Assembly (NCBI GenBank): GCA_049890095.1
Contig: JBMHCD010000001.1
Location: 1-58,535, forward strand
DNA from: JABAYQ01 sp049890095
Lineage (GTDB): Bacteria > Bacteroidota > Bacteroidia > Flavobacteriales > UBA7312
Length of the DNA stretch: 58,535 bases
Direction of reading: 5' to 3'
Shown one piece after another: positions 50,759 through 58,535 of this stretch (the first letter of the stretch is position 1; every line of letters begins with the position of its first letter). The notes beneath the pieces were generated by a model, which saw nothing but the letters and a program-made list of their open reading frames with translations, searched no databases and was not told where the DNA came from. Position numbers and translations under genes: made by a program.

Positions 50759-51097
50759 ATGAAATTTATTTTACTATTGTTAGTTGTTACAACAAGCAAC
50801 TTACTTTCATACTGTCAATTATCTAACTCATATTCATTAAAATTAAGATACATTGTTTTTAATACTCCCGAATTTTCATCTCGTATTTATGCTTACGAGC
50901 CTGATGTTTTGTATTCTTTTTCTGTGCCTGCATATTATGGTATTGGCAAAGCTATTGTAGCTGTTTTAAAATACAAAATACCACATAATATAAGTGCTTA
51001 TTTTAAATGGAGAGTGGTTTTTGAAGATTCAGAATTGATTTATACAAACAAAGATGTAAGTCATCAATTAAAATGTTTAATCAAATGGAAATTTTGA
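50759..51097 (+). pseudogene. Remnant of an outer-membrane beta-barrel protein (signal peptide plus last strands)
   Basis: The 112-residue product has a signal peptide (about 1-19, ending SYCQ). The sequence after it looks like the extreme C-terminus of the large helix-hairpin-helix/beta-barrel proteins of Bacteroidota: LRYIVFNTPEFSSRIYAYEP, DVLYSFSVPAYYGIGKAI and a final CLIKWKF strand with terminal Phe. Full-length members are several hundred residues. Here the signal peptide is joined almost directly to the last four or so strands, so this is probably an internal deletion product. It may still be expressed. The family call is from memory of the motif. Confidence 0.6.
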
Positions 51098-51137
51098 TGC
51101 TAGTTTTTAGCCATTAATTAAATAGCTATAAAAATTT

Positions 51138-51145
51138 TATATTTG
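51138..51145 (+). promoter_or_regulatory. -7 element of the acyl-CoA synthetase gene
   Basis: TATATTTG ends 15 bases before the ATG at 51161 and covers the TTG at 51143, which rules that start out. Confidence 0.55.
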
Positions 51146-51160
51146 GGAAAATTTAACAAT

Positions 51161-52801
51161 ATGCAAACTTACCCTTCACCTTTAGAAATGCTGTACAAGT
51201 GGGAAAAACAAAACCCAGATTCTTTGTATATGCGTCAACCAATTAATAACCAGTGGCATGAATGGACTTGGTCTCAAACCGCTATTCAAGTTCGTAAAAT
51301 GGCAGCATACATCCAGTCGTTGGATTTAGAGCCTAATAGTAAAATAGCTATACTATCTAAAAACTGTGCTCATTGGATCATGACCGATTTAGCAATTATG
51401 ATGTCTGGTCATGTTTCAGTTCCATTATATCCAAATTTGAAAGCTGAAAGTATAAAACAAATACTAGAACATAGTGAAACTAAATTGGTTTTTGTTGGTA
51501 AGTTAGATGCCTTTGAAGATATGCGTCCTGGAATACCTAAAGATATGCCTTGTATTGCTTATCCTTTTTACAGTGAGGAGGGTTATCCGATTTGGGACGA
51601 CTTAATTAAAGATATAGATCCTGTTTCAGAAGATGTTGTGCGCGACCCTATGGATTTAGCAACTATTATTTATACCTCTGGAACTACTGGTTTGCCAAAA
51701 GGAGTGATGCATAAATTTTATAATTTTTCGTTTGCAACGTCTAATGCAGTGCCATTGTTAGAATTAAAAACTGAAGCTCGATTTTTCTCTTATTTACCTC
51801 TTTGTCATATTGCAGAACGTTTATTAGTTCAGATGGGGAGTTTATACTCGGGAGGTATGGTTTCTTTTGCAGAAAGTTTGGATACTTTCGCTCAAAACCT
51901 AAGCGACACTAAGCCTACAGTGTTTTTAGGTGTTCCTCGAATTTGGACTAAATTTCAGCAAGGAATACTTTCAAAACTGCCACAAAATAGATTAAATATC
52001 TTATTAAATATACCTCTTGTCTCTTCATTAATTAAAAATAAAATAAAAGCTGGTTTAGGTCTTCAAAATGCTGATAATGTTTTTACTGGTGCTGCACCTA
52101 CACCTGTTTCAGTACTCAACTGGTTCAAGCGTTTAGGTATTGAAATTCAAGAAGCCTATGCTATGACCGAAAATTGTTGTTACTCACATGTTACCTTAAA
52201 CGACCAAATTAAATTCGGTTACGTTGGTAAAGCATTACCACATTGTGATGTAAAGCTAAGTGATGATAAAGAAATCTTGATTAAGCATGTTGCTCTAATG
52301 GATGGTTATTATAAGGAAGAAAAACAAACAAATGAAACAATTGTTGATGGCTGGCTTCATACAGGTGATGAAGGCTATATTGATGAACAAGGATATTTGA
52401 AAATTACTGGCAGAGTAAAAGATTTATTTAAAACATCGAAAGCTAAATACGTGGCTCCAGCACCTATAGAAATGAAACTTTCGGCAAACAAAAACATAGA
52501 ACAAGTATGTGTTGTTGGAAGTGGTTTGCCTCAGCCCATTGCACTTATAACTCTTTCTGAATATGGCAAAGGAAGAACAAGAAAAGATGTTGCTGATAGT
52601 TTGTGTAAGACTGTTAAAATTGTAAATCCAAAATTTAATAGCCATGAACACATTAAAAAAATAGTAATACTGGAAAAAGAGTGGACTATTGAAAACAATT
52701 TGTTAACTCCATCAATGAAAATAAAAAGAAAAGAAGTAGAAAGTTTATACCAAGATAAATATGTTGAATGGTACGAAAGTGATGATTCTATTATCTGGTA
52801 A
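51161..52801 (+). CDS. AMP-binding long-chain acyl-CoA synthetase
   Basis: This adenylating enzyme has 546 residues. The AMP-binding P-loop IIYTSGTTGLPKGV lies at about 166-179. FTGAAPTPVSVLNWF and the YAMTENC motif follow, then TGDEGYIDEQGYLKITGRVKDLFKTSKAKYVAP (lid hinge), and a C-terminal lysine motif TPSMKIKRKEVE. It matches fatty acid-CoA ligases of the long-chain type (FadD15-like), cytosolic or membrane-associated. It is monocistronic with its own -7 element. Confidence 0.9.
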   Translation: MQTYPSPLEMLYKWEKQNPDSLYMRQPINNQWHEWTWSQTAIQVRKMAAYIQSLDLEPNSKIAILSKNCAHWIMTDLAIMMSGHVSVPLYPNLKAESIKQILEHSETKLVFVGKLDAFEDMRPGIPKDMPCIAYPFYSEEGYPIWDDLIKDIDPVSEDVVRDPMDLATIIYTSGTTGLPKGVMHKFYNFSFATSNAVPLLELKTEARFFSYLPLCHIAERLLVQMGSLYSGGMVSFAESLDTFAQNLSDTKPTVFLGVPRIWTKFQQGILSKLPQNRLNILLNIPLVSSLIKNKIKAGLGLQNADNVFTGAAPTPVSVLNWFKRLGIEIQEAYAMTENCCYSHVTLNDQIKFGYVGKALPHCDVKLSDDKEILIKHVALMDGYYKEEKQTNETIVDGWLHTGDEGYIDEQGYLKITGRVKDLFKTSKAKYVAPAPIEMKLSANKNIEQVCVVGSGLPQPIALITLSEYGKGRTRKDVADSLCKTVKIVNPKFNSHEHIKKIVILEKEWTIENNLLTPSMKIKRKEVESLYQDKYVEWYESDDSIIW

Positions 52802-52864
52802 AATACTTTTTGATAACTTTTTAAAAACCACATTGTTTTTTTTTAAATATTACTAATATATAAT

Positions 52865-52872
52865 TAGTTTTG
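52865..52872 (+). promoter_or_regulatory. -7 element of purL
   Basis: TAGTTTTG fits TAnnTTTG and lies 20 bases upstream of the ATG. Confidence 0.45.
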
Positions 52873-52892
52873 TTGCTTAATAAATATTTTAA

Positions 52893-55130
52893 ATGTCACA
52901 ACAAGCAACCACTACTTTAGCTACTTTAGAACAAGCTCAGGAGCTTGGTCTTTTACCAGAAGAATTTGATAAAATCAAGAACATACTAGGAAGAACACCT
53001 AACTTTACAGAAATGAGTATTTTTTCTGTAATGTGGTCGGAACATTGCTCTTACAAAAATTCTATTAATTGGTTGAAAACATTGCCAAAGGATGGCCCTC
53101 ATATGCTAGTAAAAGCAGGTGAAGAAAATGCAGGTTTGGTAGATATTGGAGATGGATTAGCATGTGCTTTTAAAATAGAAAGTCACAATCATCCTTCGGC
53201 TTTAGAGCCATATCAAGGTGCAGCTACAGGAGTTGGTGGAATTAATAGAGATATATTTACTATGGGTGCACGCCCGATTGCTCAGCTTAACTCATTAAGA
53301 TTTGGTGATATTAACTTGGATCGTACTAAATGGTTAGTAAAAGGAGTGGTAAAAGGTATTGGAGACTACGGGAATGCATTCGGTATTCCTATTGTAGGTG
53401 GAGAATTATTTTTTGATGATTGCTACAACACAAATCCGCTAGTTAATGCTTTTTCTGCTGGTGTTATGAAAGCTGATGGTTTAATTTCAGCTACTTCTAC
53501 AGGTGAAGGAAATCCGGTGTTTATTGTTGGTTCTAGAACTGGTAAAGATGGTATCCACGGTGCAGCTTTTGCTTCTAAAGACATTACTGAAGATTCTGCC
53601 AATGACTTACCAGCTGTTCAGGTCGGTGATCCATTTCAAGAAAAACTTTTGTTGGAAGCAACTTTAGAGCTTGGACAGACTGATGCCATTGTTGGTATGC
53701 AAGACATGGGTGCTGCCGGAATTACTTGCTCAACTTCCGAAATGAGTGCGGCGGGTAAACATGGAATGATAATATATTTAGACAAAGTACCTACTCGACA
53801 AGAGAATATGAAGGATTGGGAAATATTACTTTCTGAATCTCAAGAAAGAATGTTGATAGTTGTTCATAAAGGAAAAGAAAATATTGTTAAAGAGATATAT
53901 GATAAGTGGGATTTGAGTTGTGAAGAGATTGGTGTAGTAACTAAAGAACAACGCCTCAAGTATTATATGTATGATGAATTGGTTGCGGATGTACCAGCAG
54001 AAGATTTGGTACTTGGAGGTGGTGCACCTGTGTATGATAGAGAGTATACAGAACCTGCATATTTTCAAGAACTCAAGAAATTTAATATCGATAGTATCGA
54101 CCAACCTAATGATTTGATGGAAGTAGCTAAATTTTTAGCAGCTCATCCAAATATTGCATCAAAAAAATGGGTGTACGAACAATACGATTCTATGGTAGGA
54201 ACTATCAATATGGGTACAAATTCGCCAAAAGATGCCGGAGTAGTAAATATTAAAGGATCAAATAAAGCGCTTGCCATGACGGTTGATTGTAATGCTAGAA
54301 TGGTTCATGCTGATCCTCAAGCCGGATGTGCTATGGCGGTAGCTGAAGCAGCCAGAAACATCGTTTGTTCAGGTGGAACTCCAAGTGCAATTACAAATTG
54401 TTTAAACTTTGGTAATCCATATAATCCTGAAGTATATTGGCAATTTGTAGGTGCTATAAAAGGAATGTCTGAAGCATGTAAGAAATTTAACACCCCTGTT
54501 ACAGGCGGTAACGTTAGTTTTTATAACCAAACCGCAAAAGAAGGAGTAGAAATACCTGTTTTCCCTACACCCACAATTGGTATGTTGGGTGTAGTTGAAG
54601 ACAAATCAAAGGTTATGTCTCTCGACTTCAAAGGTAAGAGTGATTTGATTTATGCTATTGGAGAATTTCATAACGATATTAGTTCTTCAGAATACTTAGC
54701 ATCTTTTCACAATTGTAAGCATAGTTCAGTTCCTCCTTTTGATTTAGATAAAGAATTTGAATTACAACAGTTAATTGCGGAATTAATTAAAGAACAATCA
54801 ATTGAGTCTGCTCATGATATTTCAGACGGCGGATTGTTTATAAATTTATTAGAAAGTGCAATTCCAAATAAAGTTGGTTTTGATATTACTACAAGCTCAG
54901 AAATTCGTGAAGATGCATTTCTGTTTGGAGAGTCCCCTTCAAGAGTTGTAGTTACGGTAACCGAAACAAAAGAGGAGGATCTTTTACATATTTTACAAAA
55001 TCATAAGGTGCCCTTTATGTTGTTAGGTCATGTCACTAAAGGAGATATCAGAATTGATGGGCAAGAATTTGGAACAATTGCTCAATTCAATGATATTTAC
55101 CAAAATTCATTAGAACAAAAGCTTCAATAA
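52893..55130 (+). CDS. purL: Phosphoribosylformylglycinamidine synthase subunit PurL
   Basis: PurL makes FGAM from FGAR with ammonia supplied by PurQ. The 745-residue protein is the small, separate form that requires PurQ and PurS. It shows MWSEHCSYKNS (about 47-57), ESHNHPSALEPYQGAATGVGGI, GMQDMGAAGITCSTSEMSAAG and, in the second half, SAHDISDGGLF. purQ and purS are not in the window. Confidence 0.95.
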   Translation: MSQQATTTLATLEQAQELGLLPEEFDKIKNILGRTPNFTEMSIFSVMWSEHCSYKNSINWLKTLPKDGPHMLVKAGEENAGLVDIGDGLACAFKIESHNHPSALEPYQGAATGVGGINRDIFTMGARPIAQLNSLRFGDINLDRTKWLVKGVVKGIGDYGNAFGIPIVGGELFFDDCYNTNPLVNAFSAGVMKADGLISATSTGEGNPVFIVGSRTGKDGIHGAAFASKDITEDSANDLPAVQVGDPFQEKLLLEATLELGQTDAIVGMQDMGAAGITCSTSEMSAAGKHGMIIYLDKVPTRQENMKDWEILLSESQERMLIVVHKGKENIVKEIYDKWDLSCEEIGVVTKEQRLKYYMYDELVADVPAEDLVLGGGAPVYDREYTEPAYFQELKKFNIDSIDQPNDLMEVAKFLAAHPNIASKKWVYEQYDSMVGTINMGTNSPKDAGVVNIKGSNKALAMTVDCNARMVHADPQAGCAMAVAEAARNIVCSGGTPSAITNCLNFGNPYNPEVYWQFVGAIKGMSEACKKFNTPVTGGNVSFYNQTAKEGVEIPVFPTPTIGMLGVVEDKSKVMSLDFKGKSDLIYAIGEFHNDISSSEYLASFHNCKHSSVPPFDLDKEFELQQLIAELIKEQSIESAHDISDGGLFINLLESAIPNKVGFDITTSSEIREDAFLFGESPSRVVVTVTETKEEDLLHILQNHKVPFMLLGHVTKGDIRIDGQEFGTIAQFNDIYQNSLEQKLQ

Positions 55131-55159
55131 AATTTACTACTTTACAGGTGTTTGTTTTT

Positions 55160-55167
55160 TAATTTTG
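55160..55167 (+). promoter_or_regulatory. -7 element of the hydroxylase-SDR unit
   Basis: TAATTTTG fits TAnnTTTG and lies 22 bases upstream of the ATG at 55190. No well-spaced TTTG is seen further up. Confidence 0.45.
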
Positions 55168-55189
55168 TTACGTTAATAATTACATAGTT

Positions 55190-56926
55190 ATGAATGATTT
55201 TTTTGATTTCAATAACCAACAAGTAGCTAACCTACCTGCTAGATTGAGGCAGTTTGTAGTTTCACAAAATTACTCTAAATATACGCCGATAGATCACGCT
55301 GTTTGGAGATACGTTATGCGCAAGAACATTGCTTACTTGTCTAAAGTAGCTGATTCTTCTTATCTTAAAGGACTAGAAAAAACTGGTATTACTATAAATC
55401 GAATTCCCAATATTCAGGAAATGAATGACATGCTTTCTGAAATTGGATGGGGTTGTGTTTGCGTAGATGGTTTTTTACCTCCTTCAGCATTTATGGAGTT
55501 TCAAGCCTTTAAAGTTTTAGTAATTGCTGCCGATATCCGACAATTAGAGCATATTGAATATACGCCTGCACCTGATATTCTTCATGAAGCAGCTGGTCAT
55601 GCTCCTATTATTGCCGATCCTACTTATGCTGAGTATTTAAGATTGTTTGGAGAAATAGGATCAAAAGCTATTTCTTCTGCTAAAGATTTTGAATTATTTG
55701 AAGCAATCAGGCATTTATCCATCATTAAAGAAGATCCTACTACCAAAGAAAGTGAAATAATAGAAGCAGAACAAAAAATTGATATTATTCAAGCCAATAT
55801 GGGTGAACCATCTGAAATGGCTAAAATTAGAAATTTACATTGGTGGACTGTTGAGTACGGACTTATTGGTTCTATTGATAACCCCAAAATATATGGTGCA
55901 GGATTACTATCTTCTATTGGCGAAAGTGAAAGCTGTATGAAGGATTCAGTTCAAAAGGTTCCTTATTCTATAGATGCCATACACAAATCTTTTGACATCA
56001 CTGAGCCACAACCTCAGTTATTTGTAACCCCTAGCTATCGTTTTTTGACTCAAGTTTTAGAAGAATATGCTTATTCAATGTCTTTACGAGTTGGAGGTTT
56101 GCTTGGATTAGAAAGAGCAATAGATTCTAAAAATACATGTACTGCCGAGTATAGTTCAGGACTACAAGTTTCGGGTACTTTTTCAAAAGTTATCCAAAAA
56201 AACGAACAGCCTATCTACTTGTCTACAAACTCTGCTACTGCTCTAGCATGGCAAGATAAAGAGTTGGTAGGACATGGAAAAAGTTATCATAAAGATGGTT
56301 TTGGTTCTCCAATCGGGCTATTAAAAAATAGTGATATACCCATTGAAGAAATGTCTATGGATATGCTAAAGGAAAATAATATTATTTCTGGTAATAGTGT
56401 GGTGTTAGAATTTGAAAGTGGAGTGATAGTTAAAGGTTTTCTCAATAATATATGGAAAAATAGAAAAGGCATTAATATGCTAATGAGTTTTAGCGATTGT
56501 GAAGTAACTTACAAAAACGAATATTTGTTTAAGCCAGAATGGGGGCTGTATGATATGGCAATAGGGCATTCTATAGTTTCGGTTTACGCTGGAGCTGCAG
56601 ATATTGATGTTTTTGACAAGGACAAAGTGTTCGAATTTAAAGAAACAACACACAAAATCACTCTATCCGAAAGTCGCAAAAACTTAAACAATCTATATAG
56701 TTGTGTGCAAAAAATAAGAGATGGGGAGAAAAGTAGTTTGAGTTTACAGCAAATTTTTGATGAACTTAAAATATCTCATCCTCAAGATTGGCTTTGTGCA
56801 TTAGATATTTTAGAAATAGCCGAAAAAGAAGAGTTAAAAAAAGAGCTTAAAACGTATCTTCTTGAACTTTCAAAAGTTTCGGAGTTTTCAACTCTCATAG
56901 TAGATGGCATAAATTTATTACCATGA
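55190..56926 (+). CDS. Aromatic amino acid hydroxylase (phenylalanine 4-monooxygenase type) with long C-terminal extension
   Basis: This pterin-dependent non-haem iron hydroxylase has 578 residues. The iron triad is His132 and His137 in LHEAAGHAP and Glu222 in HWWTVEYGLIG. The catalytic domain ends near residue 310. The remaining 265 or so residues form an extra region without a known catalytic motif, rich in beta-type segments and ending in helices. Bacterial PhhA enzymes are usually 260-300 residues, so the length is notable, although long forms are known to me in this phylum. It probably converts Phe to Tyr. Its stop overlaps the SDR start (ATGA). Confidence 0.86.
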   Translation: MNDFFDFNNQQVANLPARLRQFVVSQNYSKYTPIDHAVWRYVMRKNIAYLSKVADSSYLKGLEKTGITINRIPNIQEMNDMLSEIGWGCVCVDGFLPPSAFMEFQAFKVLVIAADIRQLEHIEYTPAPDILHEAAGHAPIIADPTYAEYLRLFGEIGSKAISSAKDFELFEAIRHLSIIKEDPTTKESEIIEAEQKIDIIQANMGEPSEMAKIRNLHWWTVEYGLIGSIDNPKIYGAGLLSSIGESESCMKDSVQKVPYSIDAIHKSFDITEPQPQLFVTPSYRFLTQVLEEYAYSMSLRVGGLLGLERAIDSKNTCTAEYSSGLQVSGTFSKVIQKNEQPIYLSTNSATALAWQDKELVGHGKSYHKDGFGSPIGLLKNSDIPIEEMSMDMLKENNIISGNSVVLEFESGVIVKGFLNNIWKNRKGINMLMSFSDCEVTYKNEYLFKPEWGLYDMAIGHSIVSVYAGAADIDVFDKDKVFEFKETTHKITLSESRKNLNNLYSCVQKIRDGEKSSLSLQQIFDELKISHPQDWLCALDILEIAEKEELKKELKTYLLELSKVSEFSTLIVDGINLLP

Positions 56927-57594
56927 ATATTTTAGTTACAGGGGCAAGTAGAGGGATAGGGTTTGAATTAGTTAACCATTTCTTGAATCAAAAACATCAT
57001 GTAATAGCCGTTTCACGATCTACTAAGAATCTGTTAAACATTGATTCAGAATACCTTACCGTTCTAGAGTTTGATTTGATGAGCGATAGTTATATTGAAC
57101 TTATTAATGTTGTAAAACAGAAAGAAAGTCTGGATATTGTTATTAATAATGCAGGGTCTATGCTGAATAAACCTTTTTTACAGATAACTAACAAAGAATT
57201 ATTGGATGTATATAATGTAAATTTATTTGCTCCATTCAAAATTATAAGAGATCTTTATCCTTTCTTATCTACAAAGGCACACGTTGTTAATATAAGTAGT
57301 ATGGGAGGGATTCAATCCAGTGTAAAATTTCCTGGTTTAAGTGCTTACAGTAGTAGTAAGGGAGCCTTAACAATACTAACAGAATGTTTAGCACAAGAAT
57401 TTAATAATACGGATATTCGATTTAATGGCTTAGCTCTAGGAGCTGTGCAAACTCAAATGCTTGAGCAAGCTTTTCCAGAATATAAGGCGGATCTTTCAGC
57501 TGAAAAGATGGCAAAATTTATTTATGATTTTGCTGTTTTTCAAGGCGCTTTTTTTAATGGTAAAGTTTTGCCTGTTTCTTTTAGCACGCCATAA
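56923..57594 (+). CDS. Short-chain dehydrogenase/reductase
   Basis: This classical SDR has 223 residues. The cofactor loop is GASRGIG (7-13), the NNAGS motif lies at about 75-79, and the catalytic Ser is in ISSMGG with Tyr and Lys in YSSSKGA. With an Arg after the Gly loop it may prefer NADPH. It is translationally coupled to the aromatic amino acid hydroxylase. A role in pterin (dihydropteridine) reduction is conceivable but unproven. Confidence 0.85.
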   Translation: MNILVTGASRGIGFELVNHFLNQKHHVIAVSRSTKNLLNIDSEYLTVLEFDLMSDSYIELINVVKQKESLDIVINNAGSMLNKPFLQITNKELLDVYNVNLFAPFKIIRDLYPFLSTKAHVVNISSMGGIQSSVKFPGLSAYSSSKGALTILTECLAQEFNNTDIRFNGLALGAVQTQMLEQAFPEYKADLSAEKMAKFIYDFAVFQGAFFNGKVLPVSFSTP

Positions 57595-57881
57595 TTTAGT
57601 TATTACAACGGATAAAATACAATTAACAATGGCTTTTACTTTTGATTTGATTCAATAATCTTATTCATTTCATTGCTTTTAATTTAAAAATGTTTAATTT
57701 AAATAGAGTAGAAGTTTTGCCATCATTTTTTTAATCGACACAAATAAAGCTAGATTTTAAGAGTTGGTATTTTGAAAATTGCTCAAAAAATTTCATTTTT
57801 TTTAAATCAAATACGGTAAATTTTGAATTTCACTAGATAGAAGAGTGAAATTATATTGAATAATAAAAAAAAATAAAATTA

Positions 57882-57912
57882 TTTGGTTTGTATAAATAAG
57901 AAAGTATATTTG
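57882..57912 (+). promoter_or_regulatory. rRNA promoter P1
   Basis: TTTG (57882-57885), a 19-base spacer and TATATTTG (57905-57912) form a consensus Bacteroidota promoter. An alternative TTTG lies 5 bases further right. Confidence 0.85.
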
Positions 57913-57995
57913 CACCCGCTTTTTGAATGAAGAAAGCAATTTGAAAATTGAAAAGTTATTAAATTATAATTATTTTAATTTTTTTTGAAAAAAAG

Positions 57996-58025
57996 TTTGC
58001 GGTAACAAAAAGTGTTGTATATTTG
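57996..58025 (+). promoter_or_regulatory. rRNA promoter P2
   Basis: TTTG (57996-57999), an 18-base spacer and TATATTTG (58018-58025) repeat the P1 layout 113 bases downstream. Both -7 boxes are followed by GC, then a C-rich stretch. Confidence 0.85.
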
Positions 58026-58058
58026 CCGCCCGTTTAAATGTTAACGGAAAATACAAAA

Positions 58059-58069
58059 TGTTCTTTGAA
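58059..58069 (+). promoter_or_regulatory. boxA-like antitermination site in the rRNA leader
   Basis: TGTTCTTTGAA resembles boxA and lies about 30 bases after the P2 -7 box, where NusB/NusE would be expected to bind the nascent leader. Confidence 0.45.
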
Positions 58070-58158
58070 TTAATGGGATAGACGAAATTTAAAACAACAA
58101 ATTCAACGTCAATTTTTTTAGCTTATAAATGAACCAGGAAAATTATATAAACTTTTAT

Positions 58159-58535
58159 ACAACGAAGAGTTTGATCCTGGCTCAGGATGAACGCTAGCGG
58201 CAGGCCTAACACATGCAAGTCGAACGGTAACATTGGTGCTTGCACCAGATGACGAGTGGCGCACGGGTGAGTAACGCGTATGCAATCTACCTTTAACTGA
58301 GGGATAGCCCAGAGAAATTTGGATTAATACCTCATAATATTATTTTATGACCTCATTTAATAATTAAAACTCCGGTGGTTAAAGATGAGCATGCGTCCTA
58401 TTAGCTAGTTGGTAAGGTAACGGCTTACCAAGGCAACGATAGGTAGGGGGCCTGAAAGGGTGATCCCCCACACTGGTACTGAGACACGGACCAGACTCCT
58501 ACGGGAGGCAGCAGTGAGGAATATTGCGCAATGGA
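58159..58535 (+). rRNA. rrs: 16S ribosomal RNA, 5' part, cut by the window end
   Basis: The conserved start GAAGAGTTTGATCCTGGCTC, then AACGCTAGCGGCAGGCCTAA, GTGAGTAACGCGT and the ACTCCTACGGGAGGCAGCAG primer site are all present. The first 377 or so bases are included. The start is placed about 7 bases before AGAGTTTGATC by analogy with E. coli. Confidence 0.96.

Larger units (their letters stand above)
57595..58158 (+). other. AT-rich intergenic region and rRNA leader
   Basis: The 564 bases behind the SDR hold no plausible gene; the short open frames here lack conserved features. The left 280 bases are very AT-rich with A and T tracts. The right part holds two promoters (57882-57912 and 57996-58025) and the transcribed leader of the rRNA operon with a boxA-like site. 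I see no clear terminator for the SDR. Confidence 0.8.

Noticed and set aside
57461..57658. 65-codon frame at the end of the SDR gene
   Set aside because: It lies mostly out of frame within the SDR and then runs into AT-rich DNA without features.
1..58535. CRISPR arrays, insertion sequences, prophage, integrases or attachment repeats at the tRNA genes
   Set aside because: No spaced direct repeats, transposase-like proteins, terminal inverted repeats or tRNA 3'-end duplications were seen by eye. A systematic repeat search was not possible.

Overview
The window comes from an AT-rich member of the Bacteroidota, most likely order Flavobacteriales. Four things point there: promoter elements of the Bacteroidota TAnnTTTG type, almost no Shine-Dalgarno sequences, a protein with a type IX secretion (Por) C-terminal sorting domain, and a DUF3467 gene directly behind rpoC. 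Nearly all of it reads as conserved chromosome. I see no prophage, insertion sequence, integrase, CRISPR array or toxin-antitoxin pair, and I found no convincing new multi-gene system.

Region 1 (1-13384, + strand) is the translation/transcription locus: tRNA-Thr, tRNA-Tyr, tRNA-Gly, tRNA-Thr, tuf, tRNA-Trp, secE, nusG, rplK, rplA, rplJ, rplL, rpoB, rpoC and a DUF3467 gene. It closes with a strong bidirectional terminator. Hairpins lie in the tuf-trnW, nusG-rplK, rplJ-rplL and rplL-rpoB gaps. Two of them show the same GCTTCCAC motif in the loop.

Region 2 (13390-37235) is a mosaic of short housekeeping units on both strands: a front-end-type fatty acid desaturase, a cysteine/cystathionine beta-synthase-like enzyme with a metal-receptor protein, a LolC/E-type permease divergent from a DUF1343 (NamZ-like) protein, an aminotransferase with a YkgJ-type Cys-cluster protein, valS, a large T9SS-secreted beta-propeller protein, protoporphyrinogen oxidase, a fused acyl-CoA mutase (IcmF type), YceI, a MazG-like enzyme, ilvE, an M42 peptidase, mnmD and rpsT.

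Region 3 (37309-43887) holds less-characterised envelope genes. A deacetylase-like protein and a FemAB/GNAT-like protein are translationally coupled. On the opposite strand lie an ATP-grasp protein, a DoxX-like protein and a YHS-domain protein whose 3' end looks frameshifted. An HAD phosphatase and aroA follow.

Region 4 (42661-50027, - strand) is a tightly packed nine-gene operon: hpt, adk, obg, PAP2 phosphatase, a 49-codon membrane ORF, a PafA-like phosphatase, aroB, a methyltransferase-like gene and aroA. Almost every junction overlaps or is a few bases long. The promoter sits so close to hpt that its mRNA should be nearly leaderless.

Region 5 (50148-57594, + strand) has purE, a short remnant of an outer-membrane barrel protein, an acyl-CoA synthetase, purL, an aromatic amino acid hydroxylase and a coupled SDR. 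The window ends with about 560 bases of AT-rich leader carrying two tandem rRNA promoters, then the first part of a 16S rRNA gene.
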